This document shows, one piece after another, positions 7,522 through 10,394 of a stretch of DNA of 10,394 nucleotides; the first letter of the stretch is position 1, and each line of letters starts with the position of its first letter. Position numbers and translations under genes: made by a program. The stretch is from an uncultured Eubacteriales bacterium (lineage in GTDB: Bacteria > Bacillota_A > Clostridia > Christensenellales > Aristaeellaceae). The notes under the pieces are model-generated. The model was not told the origin of the DNA. It saw nothing but the letters and a program-made list of their open reading frames with translations, and did not search any database. The DNA lies in the NCBI GenBank assembly GCA_902795555.1, contig CADBLV010000245.1:1-10394 (forward strand), written 5' to 3'.

Positions 7522-7527
7522 CTCCTC
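7522..7527 (-). promoter_or_regulatory. Ribosome-binding site that fixes the GTG start of xpt
   Basis: Minus-strand GGAGGA followed by GAAGCC and GTG. It places the start at 7516, 19 codons downstream of the first in-frame ATG, in agreement with family alignment and with the promoter position. Confidence 0.85.
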
Positions 7528-7530
7528 CAA

Positions 7531-7587
7531 AAACACGAACATTAATCCGGGTAACGTCTGAATTATACGTCATTTTTACGAATAATT
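7531..7587. promoter_or_regulatory. Possible PurR boxes at the xpt promoter
   Basis: The plus strand contains AAACACGAACATT (7531-7543), which matches 11 of 13 positions of the Bacillus PurBox AWWWCCGAACWWT. A weaker CGAA-centred match (10 of 13) lies around 7575-7587, inside the promoter spacer. The first would lie just downstream of the expected transcription start. PurR control of xpt is established in Bacillus, but here it is inferred only from short motif matches in AT-rich DNA. The two boxes are in the same orientation, unlike the usual inverted pair. Confidence 0.25.
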
Positions 7588-7590
7588 CAA
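7562..7590 (-). promoter_or_regulatory. Sigma-A-type promoter for xpt and the importer operon
   Basis: On the minus strand TTGAAT (7590-7585) and a perfect TATAAT (7567-7562) are separated by exactly 17 bp in AT-rich DNA. Transcription would start near 7555, leaving a leader of about 40 bases before the GTG of xpt. That is too short for a purine riboswitch aptamer plus expression platform. Confidence 0.82.
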
Positions 7591-7708
7591 TGCATAACTT
7601 GTTCCAAAAGTGTTAAAATTCGTCATTTTGTCTGAATTTGCCATCGGCTATCGATGAATTCACTCATTTCAACGCATCTATGGATTCAGAAGCGGTAAAG
7701 TCGGGATG

Positions 7709-7813
7709 TTTTTCCTGATTTGTGGTTCCGTCCTGTTTTTGATACAGCCTGACTTTGCCTCCGGCGAATCGAGGCGTATTTTCCTGATTTGTGGTTCCGG
7801 TCTGTTTGTGATA
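7709..7813. repeat. 36-bp direct repeat, two copies 69 bp apart
   Basis: Copies at 7709-7744 and 7778-7813 share the core TTTTCCTGATTTGTGGTTCC and a second block ending CTGTTTKTGATA, with about five mismatches over 36 bp. Each copy carries a TTGTGG box and, 17 bp later, the place of a -10 box (TACAGC in the first copy, TAGAAT in the second). The 33 bp between the copies are not clearly repeated. It may be a local duplication of a promoter-bearing segment or two members of a dispersed intergenic repeat. Confidence 0.8.
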
Positions 7814-7817
7814 GAAT
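7789..7817 (+). promoter_or_regulatory. Probable promoter of the lipid kinase gene
   Basis: TTGTGG (7789-7794), 17 bp, then TAGAAT (7812-7817) with an extended -10 TG at 7809-7810. Transcription would start near 7824, giving a leader of about 120 bases. That leader contains a small GGCAG/CTGCC inverted repeat near 7896-7913. The promoter is formed largely by the second copy of the 36-bp repeat. Confidence 0.6.
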
Positions 7818-7945
7818 AAAGTTCTGCCGGGTACGATCGTTGGAGTTATTCTTTTTGGCCTGGCTTCCGTTGATCAAAGCCCTAAGCCCTGGGATGGCAG
7901 GTTTACCTCTGCCGTACTGTTCGGTTGAGCAGGAAGGGAGTTCCC

Positions 7946-8854
7946 ATGAAAAAAACACTGCTGATCATCAATCCCGCCTCTGGAATCAAACAATGGCGAA
8001 AAGCCATTCCGGATCTGCTGACCGTTTTCAGCGGGGCGGATCATCTTCCGGCGGTTTATCTGACCCGGGGACGCGGAGACGCCGCCGCCTTCATCGCCGC
8101 CCACGGCGGAGAATACGATCTGATCGCTGTCTGCGGTGGAGACGGAACCCTCAATGAGGTGGTGACCGGGCTGTTATCCGCCGGCCACAAAACCGCTCTG
8201 GGTTATCTCCCTGCCGGCAGTACCAATGATTTTGCGTCTGGCCTCGGTCTGAGTACGAATCTGTCCCGGGCCTGCGGTGATCTGGTAAACGCGATACTCC
8301 GTCCCCTGGATATCGGTTGTTTCGGAAAAGGCAGATATTTTACATATACCGCGTCCTTCGGTCTGTTTGCGTCTGTCTCCTGGTCCACGACACAGAACGC
8401 AAAAAACATTCTGGGGCACATCGCCTATATTCTGGAAGGAATCCGTTCCCTGGCCGATGTCCGGCCTGTTCATCTGAAAATCATCGCCGACGGCGTAGCC
8501 TATGAGCGCGATTTTCTCTTCGGTGCCATCTGTAATTCAACCTCTCTGGGCGGCATTCTGAAGCTGGACGACAGTCAGGTGCATATGAGCGACGGACTCT
8601 TCGAAGCGCTGCTGATTCCCTTTCCGGCCGATCTGATGGTACTGAACCGGATCCTGACCGCCCTTCGGACGAAAAACTATGAAAATCCGAACCTGATCTT
8701 TGTCCGGGCTGCCCGTTTCACGGTGGAAGCGGAAGAAGAAACCCACTGGTCCCTGGACGGAGAAGAAGCCCTGGCCGAACCTGTGCAGGAGATCACCAAT
8801 CTGCACAAAGCCATCCGCTTTGCGCTCCCCGCACCTCTCATCGTCGCGGAATAA
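7946..8854 (+). CDS. Diacylglycerol kinase family lipid kinase (YegS/BmrU/DgkB type)
   Basis: A protein of 302 residues with the DAGK_cat fold. It has N-terminal LLIINPASG (5-13), the nucleotide-binding GGDGTLNEV (64-72), PAGSTNDFA (89-97), a C-terminal beta domain with HMSDGLFEALLI (213-224), and WSLDGE (268-273), where the Glu corresponds to the conserved base near the C-terminus of DgkB-type enzymes. The family phosphorylates diacylglycerol or related lipids with ATP at the inner membrane face. The natural substrate cannot be told from sequence. The ATG at 7946 is preceded by GGAAGGGAG at 5 bases, while an in-frame TTG at 7925 lies upstream of that site. It is the only plus-strand gene and is divergent from xpt. 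Its last five codons and stop form the first unit of the 22-bp repeat array, so the C-terminal LIVAE is repeat-encoded. Function beyond the family is uncertain. Confidence 0.92.
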   Translation: MKKTLLIINPASGIKQWRKAIPDLLTVFSGADHLPAVYLTRGRGDAAAFIAAHGGEYDLIAVCGGDGTLNEVVTGLLSAGHKTALGYLPAGSTNDFASGLGLSTNLSRACGDLVNAILRPLDIGCFGKGRYFTYTASFGLFASVSWSTTQNAKNILGHIAYILEGIRSLADVRPVHLKIIADGVAYERDFLFGAICNSTSLGGILKLDDSQVHMSDGLFEALLIPFPADLMVLNRILTALRTKNYENPNLIFVRAARFTVEAEEETHWSLDGEEALAEPVQEITNLHKAIRFALPAPLIVAE

Positions 8855-9102
8855 CAGCGTCATCGGTGTGGAATAATAACGTCTTCGTCTCGGAACAACA
8901 CCGTCATCGCTGCGGAATAATAACGTCTTCGTCTCAGAACAACACCGTCATCGCTGCGGAATAATAACGTTTTTGCCGAGGAATAACGGCGTCATCGCCG
9001 CTGAATTATAACGTTTTCGTCACGAAATAAACAGCGACATCGCTGCAAAACAGCAACGACATCGCTGTGAAATAACAATGTCTTCGTCTCGGAAAACAGT
9101 CG
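8838..9102. repeat. Tandem array of twelve degenerate units with 22-bp period
   Basis: Twelve contiguous units with starts at 8838, 8860, 8882, 8904, 8926, 8948, 8970, 8992, 9014 (23 bp), 9037, 9059 and 9081. Each begins TCATCG, TCTTCG or a variant, has a GGAAYAAY-like middle and ends in ACG, CCG or GCG. Units 4 and 6 (8904 and 8948) are identical, and units 3 and 5 (8882 and 8926) differ by one base, so that part is a 44-bp A/B dimer repeat. Divergence increases to the right, and a degraded unit may continue to about 9117. Junctions form small stems around TCAT or ACAT, with five pairs at 8987-9000 (CGGCG/CGCCG) and at 9032-9045 (CAGCG/CGCTG). The period is not a multiple of three and stop codons are frequent, so it is not coding beyond the lipid kinase stop. 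It fills the space between convergent genes. The function is unknown. Confidence 0.95.
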
Positions 9103-9118
9103 CTTTCCGTGTTGATCT

Positions 9119-9694
9119 TCAGGACCCGGAATATCCAAGATCAAAGGCTTTCTGATTCATGGCCAGAAACTTCGGTTTGACCACCTTTTCCAGGGCCATA
9201 AGCCATTTTTCCCTGGAGATGGAGGTGCACGCAGCAAAATGGCCCATCAGGACAATATTCACGGCCTTGGCGCTGCCGGCTTCCATCGCCGGTGTCAGCG
9301 CATCGAAATCATCCACGTCAAATCCCGTTGCTTTCATCTCCTCCAGGACGTTCTCCGGATAAACGGCCGCCCCGGTGATCACAGGCATAGGGTCAATCTG
9401 CTGCGTGTTGACGATGATTTTGCCACCCTTGCGCAGGCAGGAGGCATATCGCGCCGCTTCCAGCTTCTCAAAGCTGATGATATAATCGCATTCCCCTTCG
9501 GTGACGATAGGGCTGTAAACCCTGTCTCCGAAGCGGACATAGGTCACCACGCTGCCCCCCCGCTGGCTCATGCCATGCACTTCGCTGACCTTCACGTCGT
9601 ATCCTTCGTCGGTAAGCACCGTTCCAAGCAGCCGGGAAGCCAGCAGGCTCCCCTGTCCGCCGACTCCGACAATCATGACGCTGGTGGTTTTCAT
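9119..9694 (-). CDS. iorB: Indolepyruvate:ferredoxin oxidoreductase, beta subunit
   Basis: A cytoplasmic protein of 191 residues in the 2-oxoacid:acceptor oxidoreductase gamma-domain family (POR, PF01558). The N-terminal GVGGQGSLLASRLLG (10-24), SEVHGMSQRGGSVVTYVR (36-53) and a later NIVLMG segment are typical of IorB. With IorA it oxidatively decarboxylates aryl pyruvates such as indolepyruvate to aryl-acetyl-CoA and reduces ferredoxin, a step of aromatic amino acid fermentation in anaerobes. The ATG at 9694 overlaps the iorA stop (ATGA) and has GGAGGAGGGGAG upstream. An in-frame start at 9730 would lie deep inside iorA and adds only Arg-rich sequence. The gene converges on the lipid kinase gene across the repeat array, and no T-rich terminator follows it. 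Confidence 0.93.
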   Translation of the reverse strand: MKTTSVMIVGVGGQGSLLASRLLGTVLTDEGYDVKVSEVHGMSQRGGSVVTYVRFGDRVYSPIVTEGECDYIISFEKLEAARYASCLRKGGKIIVNTQQIDPMPVITGAAVYPENVLEEMKATGFDVDDFDALTPAMEAGSAKAVNIVLMGHFAACTSISREKWLMALEKVVKPKFLAMNQKAFDLGYSGS

Positions 9695-10394
9695 GCTTTC
9701 TCCCCTCCTCCGATGGCGCCGAAGGCGCAAAGCTGTTCACACACGCCGCATCCGACGCATAGGGTTTCGTCGATATGTGCTTTCCCGTCCCGGAAACTGA
9801 TCGCCGGGCAGCCCAGCTTCATGCATTTCCGGCAGCTGCGGCATTTATCGGTTTCGATGGTCAGCGGTTTCCCGGGCTTTACATATTTGAGCAGGACGCA
9901 GGGACGGCGGGATATGATCACGGAGGGCTCCTCCGCCTCAATTTCTTCCAGCACGGCCTCTTCGCAGGCTTTCAGGTCGTAAGGATCCACCACCCGAACC
10001 CGGGGAATCCCCAAAGCCCGGCACAGGGCTTCCAGATCGACCTTCGCTGCCGGGTCGCCTTTGATGTTATATCCCGTGGTGGGGTTCTGCTGATGTCCCG
10101 TCATGCCGGTAATACTGTTGTCCAGAATGATAACGGTGGAATTGGTGGCGTTATAGGCAATGTTCACAAGGCCTGTCATGCCGCTGTGCATAAACGTACT
10201 GTCTCCGATCACGGCGACGGTTTTCTTCTCCGCTTCTTTTCCTCGGGCCAGGTTAAAGCCGTGGATGCCGGATACGCTCGCGCCCATACACAGCGTGGAA
10301 TCCAGGGCGTTCAGGGGCGCCGCGGAGCCCAGAGTATAGCATCCGATGTCGCCGATCACGGTCAGATGATGCTTCACCAGCGTATAGTACATGC
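9691..10394 (-). CDS. iorA: Indolepyruvate:ferredoxin oxidoreductase, alpha subunit, 3' part
   Basis: The N-terminal part lies beyond the right edge, and about 234 C-terminal residues are visible where complete IorA proteins have roughly 580-650. The visible part has the thiamine-diphosphate domain, with GDIGCYTLG and the Mg/ThDP loop GDSTFMHSG...LDNSITGMTGHQ. At the C-terminus it has two ferredoxin-like cysteine sets: CRSCRKCMKLGCP (Cx2Cx2Cx4CP) and CVGCGVCEQLC (Cx2Cx2Cx3C). These would bind 4Fe-4S clusters that pass electrons from the active site to ferredoxin. The shortened first cluster spacing (Cx2Cx2Cx4CP) is also how IorA differs from ordinary ferredoxins. It is translationally coupled to iorB by a 4-base overlap. 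Confidence 0.95.
   Translation of the reverse strand, partial: MYYTLVKHHLTVIGDIGCYTLGSAAPLNALDSTLCMGASVSGIHGFNLARGKEAEKKTVAVIGDSTFMHSGMTGLVNIAYNATNSTVIILDNSITGMTGHQQNPTTGYNIKGDPAAKVDLEALCRALGIPRVRVVDPYDLKACEEAVLEEIEAEEPSVIISRRPCVLLKYVKPGKPLTIETDKCRSCRKCMKLGCPAISFRDGKAHIDETLCVGCGVCEQLCAFGAIGGGEKA

Noticed and set aside
7642..7656. CATCG/CGATG hairpin in the divergent intergenic region
   Set aside because: It has only five base pairs, no T-run and no neighbouring gene end to serve. Chance is a sufficient explanation.
7686..7958. A 90-codon minus-strand open frame containing two RNHKSGK segments
   Set aside because: The repeated peptide only reflects the 36-bp DNA repeat, whose 69-bp offset happens to be a multiple of three. 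The frame overlaps the lipid kinase start and leader, and I see no supporting ribosome-binding site.
7789..8157. Small plus-strand open frame upstream of and overlapping the lipid kinase start
   Set aside because: It runs out of frame through the clear DAGK motif region and has no conserved features. Its only purine-rich site (near 7841) is weak.
8838..9102. CRISPR array
   Set aside because: Units are contiguous and degenerate with no unique spacers between them, and no cas genes are nearby.
8838..9102. Iteron-type replication origin
   Set aside because: The 22-bp period fits iterons, but there is no rep gene, no DnaA-box cluster and no AT-rich melting region, and the surroundings are chromosomal metabolic genes.
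9090..9109. CGGAAA/TTTCCG hairpin just after the iorB stop as a terminator
   Set aside because: The stem is six weak pairs with an 8-base loop and no T-tract follows on either strand.

Overview
The window looks like chromosome from an anaerobic Clostridia-type member of the Bacillota, probably a gut or rumen lineage. Evidence for this is the strong AGGAGG-type ribosome-binding sites, tightly packed operons with 4-base ATGA/GTGA overlaps, a moderately high GC content, a Bacillus-type xanthine phosphoribosyltransferase, and a ferredoxin-linked indolepyruvate oxidoreductase. The exact taxon is an inference and cannot be fixed from the sequence alone.

The left three quarters (about 7590 down to 1) reads on the minus strand. 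It opens with a good sigma-A-type promoter and xpt. After xpt come a BMP-family substrate-binding protein, a double ABC ATPase and two permeases of the nucleoside importer class (NupO/NupP/NupQ type). Together they form a purine nucleoside or nucleobase uptake and salvage operon: the binding protein captures the ligand, the ATPase and permeases import it, and Xpt converts xanthine to XMP. A perfect 13-bp hairpin lies between the binding-protein gene and the ATPase gene and probably lowers expression of the membrane parts. A weaker hairpin follows the last permease gene. Beyond it lie a small membrane-anchored peptidoglycan-binding protein, which may use a CTG start, then a MalK/UgpC-type sugar-ABC ATPase, then the first codons of a translationally coupled gene that leaves the window.

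From 7574 to 7945 there is a divergent intergenic region. It contains the xpt promoter, possible PurR boxes, and a 36-bp direct repeat whose second copy forms the promoter of the only plus-strand gene, a diacylglycerol-kinase-family lipid kinase (7946-8854).

From 8838 to 9102, starting inside the last codons of the lipid kinase gene, there is an array of twelve contiguous degenerate units, eleven of 22 bp and one of 23 bp. Parts of it alternate in a 44-bp A/B pattern, and tiny hairpins sit at the unit junctions. It fills the space between two convergent genes, neither of which has a recognisable terminator. This is the most unusual structure in the window.

The right end (10394 down to 9119, minus strand) carries the 3' part of iorA and all of iorB, the two subunits of indolepyruvate:ferredoxin oxidoreductase, overlapping by 4 bases.
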